DNA of 28,397 nt from positions 1 to 28,397 of the IMG/VR virus record IMGVR_UViG_3300031857_001040; one strand, 5' to 3'. The notes below the pieces were generated by a model. It was not told the origin of the DNA. It worked only from the letters and a program-made list of their open reading frames with translations, and did no database searches. The stretch comes from a virus. Shown here in pieces: positions 1 through 8,265 of the stretch. A program made the position numbers and the translations under genes. Every line of letters begins with the position of its first letter. Within the stretch, counting starts at the first letter, position 1.

Positions 1-2
1 TG

Positions 3-758
3 GTTCCGGAAGGCAAGGAATATCCCGACGCAGCGATGAGCGACGCAAAGGAATCCTACAAGATCAACAAATACGGCAACGTGTTTACGATCACATGGGA
101 AACCGTTGTCAATGATGATCTGGACGCGATCAGCCGTATCCCTGCAATGCAGGGAGCCGCCTGCCGACGTCTGCAGAATCAGGCTGTGTACGGAGTGTTG
201 ACCGCAAATGCTGCGATGGCAGATACAGGGCTGCTGTTCAATGCGACAGCACAAACCACTGCAGGCGGTCACGCGAATTACGCGACTGGTGCAGGTGCTC
301 CGAGTGTCTCCACTCTGAACACCGCTTACATCAGCATGATGACAAAGAAGGGACTGCGTTCAGACGTCATTCTGAACATCCAGCCGGCCTTCCTGATCGT
401 GCCAGCGGCTATCAGTGCGACTGCACTGCAGTTACTGGGATCTATCGCTGATCCGTCTGTCGGTGGTTCTGCCGCTGGTAACAGCAACACAAAGAACATC
501 TACGGGCCAAACGGAGACCGACCGTTGAAGGTCATCGTGGAGCCACTGCTCGACGCCAACAGTTCAACGGCATGGTACCTGGCAGCGAACAACAGTCAGG
601 TCGACACCGTGGAAATCACCTTCCTCGAAGGCGAACAGTCTCCAGTTCTTGAATCTGAATGGGACTTTGACAAGGACGTATACAAAAACAAGGTCCGTCA
701 GACGTTCGGTGTTGCTGCGATTGATTACCGTGGTCTGTACAAACACAACGGTGCATGA
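3..758 (+). CDS. Major capsid protein, Mu gpT-like, C-terminal part (5' end outside window)
   Basis: Forms the icosahedral head shell. The reading frame is open from the first bases of the window, so the ATG at 36 is internal and the N-terminal part lies outside. The visible part begins with a segment (E-Y-P-D-A-A..K-Y-G-N-V-F-T-I-T-W-E followed by N-D-D-L-D-A-I) that matches the pattern of Mu-like major head subunits, which are often fused to or follow a prohead protease. The end (DYRGLYKHNGA) is also typical of a capsid C-terminus. A strong hairpin follows the stop, as often found after highly expressed capsid genes. Family assignment is from pattern recognition, not a search. Confidence 0.75.
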   Translation, partial: VPEGKEYPDAAMSDAKESYKINKYGNVFTITWETVVNDDLDAISRIPAMQGAACRRLQNQAVYGVLTANAAMADTGLLFNATAQTTAGGHANYATGAGAPSVSTLNTAYISMMTKKGLRSDVILNIQPAFLIVPAAISATALQLLGSIADPSVGGSAAGNSNTKNIYGPNGDRPLKVIVEPLLDANSSTAWYLAANNSQVDTVEITFLEGEQSPVLESEWDFDKDVYKNKVRQTFGVAAIDYRGLYKHNGA

Positions 759-777
759 TCGACGGGTGAATGATCTC

Positions 778-810
778 GCCCGGCTGGCTGTGTAGTCAGC
801 CGGGCATTTT
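778..810 (+). terminator. Intrinsic terminator after capsid gene
   Basis: A perfect 9-bp stem (778-786 with 797-805, GCCCGGCTG/CAGCCGGGC) and a 10-nt loop, followed by ATTTTG. The short T run suggests partial termination, which would let the capsid transcript outnumber the tail transcripts. Confidence 0.6.
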
Positions 811-870
811 GAAAATGCATCTCCACAACGTAGCGGAATGCGATAACCGTTGTTTGAAAGGTAAAAGACG

Positions 871-1521
871 ATGGCTGGTATTCAGGATTTTCAGGAATTC
901 TATGATGATTTCAACGGGGCAGTGGCGGCCTTCCCGACGTCAGCGGATCCAGCCACAGCGTGGCTGGTAGATGACACATCAAGCGCAGGTGCTCCGACCT
1001 ATACAAAAGGCACCAGTGAGGCGACGTTGACGCTGGCATCCACCACGGAAATTGAAAACGTCTGTCTGCATTTTAATGATGCTCTGGACTTTGATATCGA
1101 TTCCATCATTCGTATGGAATTCCGGGCAAAGGTCACCACCACTCTCGACAGTGCAACTACGATCGTAATGGGTCTTGGTTCGGCTCGTGCGGACGATCCT
1201 GACACAGTCGCGGCAAATGCGTTTTTCAAACTGGCCGGCAGCAATGCAGTCGTCGTCGAAACCGACGATGGAACAACGGACAATGACGATAACGCGACAG
1301 GTGTGTCGCTCAGTTCGACATACAAACGATTCGTGATCGATTTCAGCGGCGGCAAGTCTGACGTCAAGTTCTACGTTGACGGTGTGAAAGTCGGCACTGA
1401 AACGTTCACGATGTCAGCGTATTCATCCGGGCTGCAGCCAATCTTTCAGATTCAGAAGACCAGCGACAGCAACACCGACGCGCTGACGGTCGACTATGTG
1501 AAGGTTGTGTCACGTCGATGA
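871..1521 (+). CDS. Capsid decoration-like or LamG/jelly-roll-like structural protein
   Basis: 216 residues, no cysteine-rich or membrane segment, rich in Thr, Ser, Asp and Val, with alternating beta-strand-like stretches. The segment around residues 150-185 (YKRFVIDFSGG..VKFYVDGVKVGTETF) looks like a concanavalin/LamG-type beta sandwich. Its place directly after the major capsid gene suggests a head decoration protein or an extra head surface protein that may bind carbohydrate. The start is chosen for the upstream GAAAGG. Its stop overlaps the next start as ATGA, so the two are translationally coupled. Function is inferred from context. Confidence 0.55.
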   Translation: MAGIQDFQEFYDDFNGAVAAFPTSADPATAWLVDDTSSAGAPTYTKGTSEATLTLASTTEIENVCLHFNDALDFDIDSIIRMEFRAKVTTTLDSATTIVMGLGSARADDPDTVAANAFFKLAGSNAVVVETDDGTTDNDDNATGVSLSSTYKRFVIDFSGGKSDVKFYVDGVKVGTETFTMSAYSSGLQPIFQIQKTSDSNTDALTVDYVKVVSRR

Positions 1522-1880
1522 GTCTTGCAGGCCGGATTGTAACTGATGCGGGAACGGTGTTTCTGAACAGCGAGCATTTCGCTGAAACAGTCACATACCA
1601 TCCGCATCGGTTCCACACTGCTGCGGTGCGACAGCCACGAACAATCAAGGCTGTCGTCACCCGCAATCAGGTGGCCACGTTCAATCCGGACGAGCAGATT
1701 CTGACTGAATTTGAGGTGCGAGTTGCGAACAACGTCACCACCGGGATCACAAGTGCAGAACTCGACACCGGTGGTGATCAAATCGAACTCGCACCACGTA
1801 TCGGCGAAACAGCTCGGAAAGTATCGGTGCAGATGCTGACTGAGCACGACGAGGGAATGCTGGTGCTGATATGTCGGTGA
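1518..1880 (+). CDS. Head-tail joining protein
   Basis: 120 residues, located between the head proteins and the tail terminator, where lambda-like phages encode the head completion/connector protein (gpFII-like). The N-terminus (AGRIVTDAGTVFLNSEHFAETVTYHP) fits that family, whose members typically begin with a short helix and then a beta barrel that plugs the head and receives the tail. It overlaps the upstream gene by 4 bp and the downstream gene by 10 bp, as expected for a coupled set. The assignment is by order plus weak sequence pattern. Confidence 0.5.
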   Translation: MSLAGRIVTDAGTVFLNSEHFAETVTYHPHRFHTAAVRQPRTIKAVVTRNQVATFNPDEQILTEFEVRVANNVTTGITSAELDTGGDQIELAPRIGETARKVSVQMLTEHDEGMLVLICR

Positions 1881-2368
1881 TCACTGAAAAGCCAATCGTC
1901 ACCAAAATCTCTGATGAGATTTTCACACGGTTGGAAACATTGATCACTGAACCTAACGACGCATTCACGTTCACCAACGTGGTGCGCCCGACGAAGATTG
2001 CAACGTACACACCAGCACACGGTTTGATTGTTTTGACTCGTGGAGAAATCACACGAGTCAATGATCTAGACTGTCCCGGCAATCCTCCAGCGATTGCATA
2101 TCAGCAAACTTTTCTGGTGCGGGTACATATCGCTCCGAGCGAAAAAGATCTGACACCAGTGGAGCTATATGAGGACGTAGCAGAAGCGGCGATTCACAAA
2201 GCGATCAGAACATCAAACACATGGCACACGTTTGGCGGAAACGCGATCAATGCAGACTTCGGGCCACAGATCACCGCGACGTCTGACGGTGGGTACGATG
2301 GAATCGCAGTTCCAGTGATTGTGACGTTTCGAGTGTCTGAGGGTGATCCGTACACGGTGCGAAACTGA
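1871..2368 (+). CDS. Tail terminator / tail completion protein
   Basis: 165 residues, mixed alpha/beta. Position after the head-tail joining gene and before the gpZ-like gene is that of lambda gpU-type tail terminators, which cap the tail tube and set the head-tail interface. The sequence shows a helical N-terminus (residues 5-25), then beta-rich repeats (LVRVHIAP, VPVIVTFRVSEGDPYTVRN at the end), compatible with that fold. The stop TGA shares its last base with the next ATG (TGATG). Function comes mainly from synteny. Confidence 0.5.
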   Translation: MSVITEKPIVTKISDEIFTRLETLITEPNDAFTFTNVVRPTKIATYTPAHGLIVLTRGEITRVNDLDCPGNPPAIAYQQTFLVRVHIAPSEKDLTPVELYEDVAEAAIHKAIRTSNTWHTFGGNAINADFGPQITATSDGGYDGIAVPVIVTFRVSEGDPYTVRN

Positions 2369-2952
2369 TGCTTGCAATTGAAATTGATCAGAACCAACTG
2401 CAGAAGCTCGCAACGGCATCGGCGAGCGTCGGCAAGAAAATGAAGAAGGAACTTGCTGCGGCAATCAATCAGGTAAGCAAAAAGACAAAACTGGAAATGG
2501 GTCGCGGTATTCGGGCCACGGTTAATTTGAAGAAGGATGAATCAGAAAGGCCGTTGAGCATTCGGGCGAGTGCGACGGAGCAAAACCTGTCGGCTGTCGT
2601 GTCTCTCAAGAAAACGCCACGACTCGGCCTGCGGCACTTTGGAGCGAAGCAGAATAAGACTGGAGTCACATTTAAAATCAGCAAGCGAGGCGGCAGAGGG
2701 AGCGTGACTGGTGCATTTCTGGGGCCGAAACCCGGAGCGGTGAAAACCAGTTGGCGAGGCAACGCATTCAAGCGGGTCGGAAAAAAACGTCTGCCCATTA
2801 TTCAGATCAAAGGCGTGTCAGCCTGGGGCGCATACGTCAAGAACAGTTTAGCGGCACCACAAGCCAAAGCAGTGGAAGCAGAACTCCGCAAGCAGATCGA
2901 TCGTCGAATTAACCTGAACGTACTCCGCGCAAGTGGTCTCGTTAAAACATAA
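2368..2952 (+). CDS. Minor tail protein Z-like
   Basis: 194 residues, strongly basic, with an N-terminal helix-rich part (residues 1-45, many Lys) and a repeated Lys/Arg-Gly pattern in the middle (GAKQNKTGVTFKISKRGGRG, residues 91-110). This composition and the motif RLGLRHFGAKQ.K.GV.FKI are typical of the phage minor tail protein Z family (lambda gpZ), which acts at the tail-to-head connector. Coupled to the previous gene by TGATG and followed by an AAGGGA site for the tail tube gene. Confidence 0.65.
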   Translation: MLAIEIDQNQLQKLATASASVGKKMKKELAAAINQVSKKTKLEMGRGIRATVNLKKDESERPLSIRASATEQNLSAVVSLKKTPRLGLRHFGAKQNKTGVTFKISKRGGRGSVTGAFLGPKPGAVKTSWRGNAFKRVGKKRLPIIQIKGVSAWGAYVKNSLAAPQAKAVEAELRKQIDRRINLNVLRASGLVKT

Positions 2953-2964
2953 GGGAAAGAACTC

Positions 2965-3891
2965 ATGCCATTGCTACGACGTCGCGCGGTATTCGCTGCA
3001 AAGACGGAAACGACGATCGGAACAGCCGAATCATTGACCGGTGCTGAAGGCGTTTACAACGCTCGCGACTTCATGATTCAGCCCAACGTCTCATTTACTC
3101 GGCGTGAAGGTCAGGGCGGGTTTAACTACCTGACCAGCATTGCCGAAGGCATGACAGGTACATGCACCATAATTCACGATCTTACGTACAACGGAACGGA
3201 TATTCCCAATTGGGCCAGTGTCTTGCTGCCAGCGTGTGGTTGGGTCGATACGGCGGGCGTGTTTTCACCCGTATCAGCTGGACCCGGTGCAAACGTCAAA
3301 ACACTGACGATCGGCCACTACAAAGACGGTAAACGCACGCTGTTGTCCGGTGCAATGGGCACGTGGAAGATCGTCTGTCCGACTGGCAAGGTTGCTTACA
3401 TTGAGTTTACCTTTACGGGCAAGTACTCCAGCAACGAAACAGACACAGCCCTCATTGCTCCGACGTATCCGACAGTTTCGCCGCTGCGATTCGCTGCCGG
3501 TGCTCTGACCTGGAACAGCGTTAACCTGTGTACGTCGAACGTCGAAGTAGACGCAGGCAACAGCGTGATCATGCGGGAATGTGTCAACGCCACCGACCGT
3601 TCTGGATACGTATCAGCCTTGGTCACTAACCGGGCACCAGTGATCACGGCAGACCCTGAGTCTGAACTGGTAGCGACGCAGGACCGTGACGCACTGTGGT
3701 TGACGTCGTCCGCTCAGGCCTTCTCGATGCGAGTCGGAACCACCGGAACATCCATCACGATCGCAGCACCGAAAGCCCAACTAGAAAACAAACAGCAGGG
3801 TAACCGCTCGGACATGATGGTTGACAACCTGACTTGGCTGGCGACAGCTGGCAGCAGTGCAGATACAGAACTTACCATTGCTTTTGATTGA
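2965..3891 (+). CDS. Major tail tube protein
   Basis: 308 residues, beta-rich, starting after an AAGGGA site. The N-terminus (LLRRRAVFAAKTETTIGTAESLTGAEG) is the recognisable opening of phage tail tube subunits: a short tail, then TE.T.GT...LT..EG. It precedes the tail chaperone pair and the tape measure gene, the canonical position for the protein that polymerises as hexameric rings into the tube. The C-terminal half could carry an extra domain, since lambda gpV is shorter (about 246 residues). Confidence 0.7.
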   Translation: MPLLRRRAVFAAKTETTIGTAESLTGAEGVYNARDFMIQPNVSFTRREGQGGFNYLTSIAEGMTGTCTIIHDLTYNGTDIPNWASVLLPACGWVDTAGVFSPVSAGPGANVKTLTIGHYKDGKRTLLSGAMGTWKIVCPTGKVAYIEFTFTGKYSSNETDTALIAPTYPTVSPLRFAAGALTWNSVNLCTSNVEVDAGNSVIMRECVNATDRSGYVSALVTNRAPVITADPESELVATQDRDALWLTSSAQAFSMRVGTTGTSITIAAPKAQLENKQQGNRSDMMVDNLTWLATAGSSADTELTIAFD

Positions 3892-3899
3892 AAGAGTTT

Positions 3900-4259
3900 A
3901 TGCCACTCGCGTTAGAACCCGGTCAGCAGTACCCAATTGTTCTGGAAACCGACGAAAACAAGCCCGCAGAGAGCAGGCCGACTTTCTTCGCTAAGTCGCA
4001 GTCTATGCGAGGCCAGCAAGCTATCGGAACGGTGTTGGACCTGTGGACAACTAGAGATGACGTGACAATTGAAACGCTGTTCGACGAAACGTGCAAGGTA
4101 TTGGCTGGGGTTGTGATCGGATGGAAGCACATGAGCGGAATCGAGTTCAGTCCTGATGCCATTCGTGACGTGCTGACTTACTCGGAGGCGAGGGAGCTGT
4201 TGCGAAAGGTCATGTACAACCAGCACATCACACAGGACGAAAAAAAAAGTACAGAGTAG
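3900..4259 (+). CDS. Tail assembly chaperone, zero-frame product (G-like)
   Basis: 119 residues from the ATG at 3900, with GAAAGAG just upstream; a TTG at 3888 overlapping the previous stop is the less likely start. It lies between tail tube and tape measure, where phages encode the small chaperone that coats the tape measure protein during tail assembly (lambda gpG). The sequence is acidic and mostly helical toward the end (AIRDVLTYSEARELLRKVMYN), as usual for this group. Its last codons run through nine A (4240-4248) before the stop at 4257-4259, which sets up a frameshift into the following frame. Confidence 0.6.
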   Translation: MPLALEPGQQYPIVLETDENKPAESRPTFFAKSQSMRGQQAIGTVLDLWTTRDDVTIETLFDETCKVLAGVVIGWKHMSGIEFSPDAIRDVLTYSEARELLRKVMYNQHITQDEKKSTE

Positions 4260-4606
4260 CGGCACTGATACGGGGCGGGTTGATTTGTCGTAGTTGCACT
4301 CGTGGTCAATGTCGAGACGTCAGCGAGAAACCGAACCTGCTGGAAATCGAATGCCCGTCATGCAACGGTGGCGGGTGTGAAGACTGTCAGGACGGAGTGT
4401 TCACTGTTGAGGGATGCCCGAACGGTTACTGTCGGTCGATCGTGACGTCAATTGATCTGATTGACCTGTTCGGAAAAGGGATGCCGCCAATCAATGGTGG
4501 CGTGTTGGATCAGTCGGCAAGTTTTATCGACGCTGTTCAATTCTTCGAAAGCGAAGAGAGAAAAGTAGCGAATGAGCGAAGCAGTCGAAATACTTATCAA
4601 AGCTGA
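3900..4606 (+). CDS. Tail assembly chaperone, -1 frameshift fusion (GT-like) with zinc-finger extension
   Basis: A slip of -1 on the A run joins the G-like frame to the downstream frame, which is open from before 4247 to the stop at 4604-4606. The joined part reads K-Y-R-V-A-A-L-I-R-G-G-L, then a cysteine-rich stretch with paired CxxC motifs (CRSC, CPSC, CEDC) resembling a DnaJ-type zinc finger, then a helical end. The downstream frame has no ATG start and no ribosome site; a TTG at 4280 is its only start-like codon, which supports expression by frameshift. Length and order match lambda gpGT. The zinc finger is unusual for a T domain. It overlaps the tape measure gene by 35 bp. Confidence 0.55.
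4240..4248 (+). promoter_or_regulatory. Slippery run of nine A for programmed -1 frameshift
   Basis: Nine consecutive A preceded by G and followed by GT, giving A-AAA-AAA in the zero frame eleven bases before the stop. Both tRNAs can re-pair after a -1 slip. No clear downstream stem was found by eye. Transcriptional slippage on the A run is an alternative route to the same product. Confidence 0.55.
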
Positions 4607-6365
4607 CGACCAGGCGTCGCAGAAGTTCGCCACGACTGCGGAGAACATGGACAAGTCACTCAAGCGAGTGAATCAAATCCTGTCCGGTCTCGAAGAACCT
4701 GCCGACAGGTACGCCAAACAACTGGAAGAACTTAACCAGTTGCACCGTGATGGTGCGTTGTCTGCGGAACAGTTCGCGGCCGCTCAAGACAAAATCAGCG
4801 GCAAGATGAACAACACCGGTGCAGCCATGAAGGACGTCGGCGGCAACGCAAAGAAAACAACCGAGCTGGTTGGAACTCTGGCACAGTTGACGGGAAACAC
4901 GGAACTAGGCAACTTCGCTTCTCAACTGGCTGGAGCAACTGAAAAGATCAGTTCCTTTGGTGAAGTATCCAAAGCCGGTAAAGCCGGGGCACTCGCCTTC
5001 AAGCTCGGGCTGGTCGCACTCGCCGCTACGATCGGTTCGGCAATCGGTAAAGCAATCGGCGATGTGATTTTCGAAACGAAGAAGTTCACCCGCGAACTGG
5101 AACGCGCCAAAGAAGCATCCAAAGAACTGGAAGACCGGCTTCAGAAAACTCGCTCCGTAATGATGGAGAACGCGAAGGAGGATATTGAACTCATTCGCGA
5201 TCCAGACAAGAAACGGGCAGAGTACAAAGCGTTACTGGACACGCTCAACAAAGACATTGACGCGGTCAGTAAAAACGTCACCGTGTCGCAGAAAGCTGTT
5301 GACGAGTGGGCAGACGCATGGCAGATCACTGGAAACCGCAAAGAGTACGCGAAGCAGGCACAGGAACAACTGGAAAACGACAAAGCCAGGCTGGCAGCAC
5401 TTCGGGATGAACGCGACGAACTGCAGAAGATCACGTCGGAGCGTACTCGGCAAAATGAAGAACTCGCCAAAGCAAACGAAGCGAAAGACAAATCAGAGGC
5501 GTATATAGCCCAACTGAAGCAGGAGGTAGAATACCTTGCAGCAACTAAAGAAGAACAGTTGCTGCTGGATGCCGCTCGAAACACAACCATTGAAGATCGT
5601 GGAGAAGCCGAACGGCTGCTGAAAGAACGCGACGCGATTCTTGCTAAGGCCGAAGCACAGAAAGAACTGGAAGAAGCTCAGAAGCGTGCTGAAGAAGAAC
5701 GAGCCAAAGCGGCAGAGAAGGCCATTCAGGACGCACAGCGGGAACGTGATCGAATCGAGGGCATCGTCCGTACTGAAAACGAACGGCTGGCGTTGCGTGC
5801 TCTGGAATTAGAGCAGGGCAAAGAGGCTGCAAAGGTGCAGGCGTTGATTGCTCAGGGCGTCGAAGAAGCAGCAGCAAAGCAGATCGCGGCCACTGAATCG
5901 GCATTGCAGGCCAAAGAGGATAAAGCGAAAGCCGAAGAGACCAACGCACAGGAAGCGGCCAAAGAAAAGCAACGGATCGCTGACCTCGTCAAAGCAGAAC
6001 AGGAACGGTTGGCACTCAAAAAACTGGAAGCCGAACAGGGCAAGGAAGCAGCAAAGGCTCAGGCGTTAATCAATCAGGGCGTAGACGAAGTCACAGCGAA
6101 GAAACTGGCGGCAGCAGAATCTGCACTGGAAAAAGACAAAGGCCCGATGGAGAAGCCGAAGGAAACCGGGCCACTAATGGCCAGCGAATCACGACTGCTA
6201 ACCAGCGGGCGCAGCTCCGACCCGATGGACAAGACGAACAAGATTCTGGACCAAACCCAGAAGCACACACAGGAAATTGCGAAGCTGCATGAGAAAAACT
6301 TAGAACTGCAGCAGAAGATTGCTGAGAACACAGCCAAAGGTTCAAAATTGGTGGCTGTGTCATGA
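4572..6365 (+). CDS. Tape measure protein
   Basis: 597 residues, the ruler that sets tail length and exits with the DNA at infection. Residues 1-90 are helical; residues 136-167 form a glycine/alanine-rich hydrophobic segment (ALAFKLGLVALAATIGSAIG), the membrane-active patch usual in tape measures; residues 170-530 are a long highly charged coiled coil rich in Glu, Lys and Ala. Two tandem copies of a 74-residue unit lie at about 394-543. The gene starts inside the end of the chaperone frame and its stop overlaps the next start (ATGA). A short ruler such as this suggests a short to medium tail. Confidence 0.8.
   Translation: MSEAVEILIKADDQASQKFATTAENMDKSLKRVNQILSGLEEPADRYAKQLEELNQLHRDGALSAEQFAAAQDKISGKMNNTGAAMKDVGGNAKKTTELVGTLAQLTGNTELGNFASQLAGATEKISSFGEVSKAGKAGALAFKLGLVALAATIGSAIGKAIGDVIFETKKFTRELERAKEASKELEDRLQKTRSVMMENAKEDIELIRDPDKKRAEYKALLDTLNKDIDAVSKNVTVSQKAVDEWADAWQITGNRKEYAKQAQEQLENDKARLAALRDERDELQKITSERTRQNEELAKANEAKDKSEAYIAQLKQEVEYLAATKEEQLLLDAARNTTIEDRGEAERLLKERDAILAKAEAQKELEEAQKRAEEERAKAAEKAIQDAQRERDRIEGIVRTENERLALRALELEQGKEAAKVQALIAQGVEEAAAKQIAATESALQAKEDKAKAEETNAQEAAKEKQRIADLVKAEQERLALKKLEAEQGKEAAKAQALINQGVDEVTAKKLAAAESALEKDKGPMEKPKETGPLMASESRLLTSGRSSDPMDKTNKILDQTQKHTQEIAKLHEKNLELQQKIAENTAKGSKLVAVS
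5775..6145 (+). repeat. Tandem 222-bp repeat inside tape measure gene
   Basis: Two copies of a 74-residue unit. The clearest match begins at 5775 (E-N-E-R-L-A-L-R-A-L-E) and 5997 (E-Q-E-R-L-A-L-K-K-L-E); both continue through EQGKEAAK.QALI.QGV.E..AK..AA.ESAL. DNA copies have diverged, so the duplication is not recent. Confidence 0.75.
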
Positions 6366-7216
6366 GCGTAATCAACGTAACGAAAATGTGGAGCAAGACA
6401 GGCGGCAACTTTTCGTCAGAGAACTTCAACGCTTACTCTGCGAAATACCAAATCACCGAGGCGTATCAGGTGCTCTGTGAGATAGGTGATGATATCAGTG
6501 TGCCAGTCACGGCAGTTGGTATTCCATCATTTGGTGAGCAGCATCCGAGCGGTGCCTTTGCCTACGTTAAGGGATACAACGCCACACCGCTGGGGCCGAC
6601 ACTGTGGGTTGTCACCGTCACTTATGAAGGCGTTCCGGACCCAGCATTTGTGGCGGAAGTGGTCGACGTAGAATGGTCTGACGTCACATCAACTGAACCA
6701 ATTGACAGAGACTTCGACGGAAAAGCAATCACGACTGTCAATAAGGAAAAAGTCGAGGGTCTGACAATGGAAATTGCAGATCAAACCTGTGTCATCCGCC
6801 GGCGATTCAACTCAATCAACACCTATGCTATTTCTGCATACCGACATGCAACGAATTCAGACACGTTTCTCGGATGGCCACCGGGAACAGGTAGACTTGT
6901 GGGTTTCTCTGCCAAGAGTCAGTTTTCTTACGGTGCACCACAGGGCGGATGGGACGTAACGGCACGCATTCAGTTCCGGGCACCATTGGCTGGAGCCACT
7001 GCGGCGCAGGCATGGTACAAACGCTGGACGCACGAAGGGTACTACGTGAAAATCGGTAGTGATGTTCGCAGAGCAACCGATGATCAGGGTGTTGATACTG
7101 CGAAACCGGTGCTGCTTAAAGCGGACGGAACCAAAGAAACGAACACTGATACACCGTTATTCAAGTACACCAAGATCTACGGATCTCTTCCATATTCCGA
7201 ATTAGGATTAGTCTGA
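6362..7216 (+). CDS. Distal tail / tail-tip protein, unknown family
   Basis: 284 residues directly after the tape measure gene with an ATGA overlap, so probably a distal tail or tip component. Predicted mostly beta with aromatic-rich stretches (residues 180-230, e.g. FSYGAPQGGWDVTARIQF). No catalytic motif, membrane span or signal peptide is visible. The segment Y-A-I-S-A-Y and W-Y-K-R-W-T-H-E-G-Y-Y-V-K-I-G does not match a family I can name. Role inferred from position only. Confidence 0.5.
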   Translation: MSVINVTKMWSKTGGNFSSENFNAYSAKYQITEAYQVLCEIGDDISVPVTAVGIPSFGEQHPSGAFAYVKGYNATPLGPTLWVVTVTYEGVPDPAFVAEVVDVEWSDVTSTEPIDRDFDGKAITTVNKEKVEGLTMEIADQTCVIRRRFNSINTYAISAYRHATNSDTFLGWPPGTGRLVGFSAKSQFSYGAPQGGWDVTARIQFRAPLAGATAAQAWYKRWTHEGYYVKIGSDVRRATDDQGVDTAKPVLLKADGTKETNTDTPLFKYTKIYGSLPYSELGLV

Positions 7217-7226
7217 GGGTTCACGC

Positions 7227-7871
7227 ATGGCTTTATCAACCGATTCACTGACTGTATCAGGGAACGCTAACGTCAGAGGCACGTTGACCGTTGCCAGCGA
7301 TTCAATCAGCGCACAAACACGCGATACCATTCTCGTACAGGATGCCGCAGTGCGGTGTCCGGTGGCGTTGACAGGCTTGCGAGTGTGGGATGCATTCCAC
7401 ACCAATCTACCGGGCACTGCAGCCACGGACGACCTCGCGTTGATCGGCGGGACGTTCGGCACTGCTCACCCAATGGTGCAGGCTGGTGACCTGAAAGCAG
7501 CAGGAGCGACAACACGATACGCACGATTCACGTTCGTCCTGCCTGAATGTTACGACGACGGCGAAACGGTTTCTTTGGTGCTGTCCGCCGGAATGAAAAC
7601 GACGATTGCAGATACATCGTGCACAGTCGACGTGGAATGCTACAAGCACGACAAAATCAGCGGCATCAGTGCGGACTTGTGCGCGACTGCGGCACAGTCA
7701 ATCAACAGCCTGACGTTTGCTGACAAATCTTTCACCATTACCCCGACGACGCTGGTCAAAGGTGACGTCTTGGATGTGCGTATTGCGATCGCCTGCAACG
7801 ATGCCGCAACTGCGACAGCCGTAACACCGACAATCGCAAACATCGACTTTGCACTTGACATTAAAGGCTGA
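7227..7871 (+). CDS. Tail-associated beta-rich protein, unknown
   Basis: 214 residues, no cysteine cluster or membrane span, rich in Thr, Ala, Asp and Val with regular beta-strand-like alternation (VRGTLTVASDSISAQTR; FTITPTTLVKGDVLDVRIAI). Such composition is common for baseplate or fibre-associated jelly-roll proteins. It sits between the putative distal tail gene and two further tail-tip genes and is preceded by GAGGGTTC ten bases before the start. I do not recognise the family. Confidence 0.5.
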   Translation: MALSTDSLTVSGNANVRGTLTVASDSISAQTRDTILVQDAAVRCPVALTGLRVWDAFHTNLPGTAATDDLALIGGTFGTAHPMVQAGDLKAAGATTRYARFTFVLPECYDDGETVSLVLSAGMKTTIADTSCTVDVECYKHDKISGISADLCATAAQSINSLTFADKSFTITPTTLVKGDVLDVRIAIACNDAATATAVTPTIANIDFALDIKG

Positions 7872-7876
7872 TTAAA

Positions 7877-8260
7877 TTGGCCGACGAAATACCAGTAATA
7901 CAGGGCGAACAGGCGCGGTTAATCTGGCAGGATTATCTACGCCGGACGCAGCAGGGCAATGGTGGAGGCGATAAAGGGCCACGACCTACCGGAACGCAGC
8001 CACCGATTGCGGTGATACTTGATGCTGCACTCGGTGTCGCTACACATGCGCTAACCGGTGCGACGTCATGCCTTGCGACGCGGTGTGATTACGCTGTAGC
8101 GACTAACCAATACACTGAAGCACCTGACAGTGTTCCACAGGTTACAGTCTGGAACCACAGTGAATCCGACGAATACGAAATAAACACGTTCGGAAAAGCC
8201 GAATGGATCGACGGCCACTGGTGGTTCATGGGCGACTGCGGTCCGATGGCATCGAGGTAA
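7877..8260 (+). CDS. Small tail-tip protein with W-rich C-terminus, unknown
   Basis: 127 residues starting at TTG 7877, five bases after the previous stop and with AAAGG upstream; no ATG exists near this point in frame. The N-terminal third is hydrophilic and glycine-rich. The C-terminus carries D-G-H-W-W-F-M-G-D-C-G, an aromatic motif resembling one I associate with tail-tip and fibre-associated phage proteins. Sits between structural genes on the same strand. Function unknown; probably virion-associated. Confidence 0.5.
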   Translation: MADEIPVIQGEQARLIWQDYLRRTQQGNGGGDKGPRPTGTQPPIAVILDAALGVATHALTGATSCLATRCDYAVATNQYTEAPDSVPQVTVWNHSESDEYEINTFGKAEWIDGHWWFMGDCGPMASR

Positions 8261-8265
8261 ACAAC

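Noticed and set aside
5141-5590. Minus-strand frames in the tape measure gene
   Set aside because: Serine- and alanine-rich mirror of a Glu/Lys-rich coiled coil; a codon-use shadow with no ribosome site.
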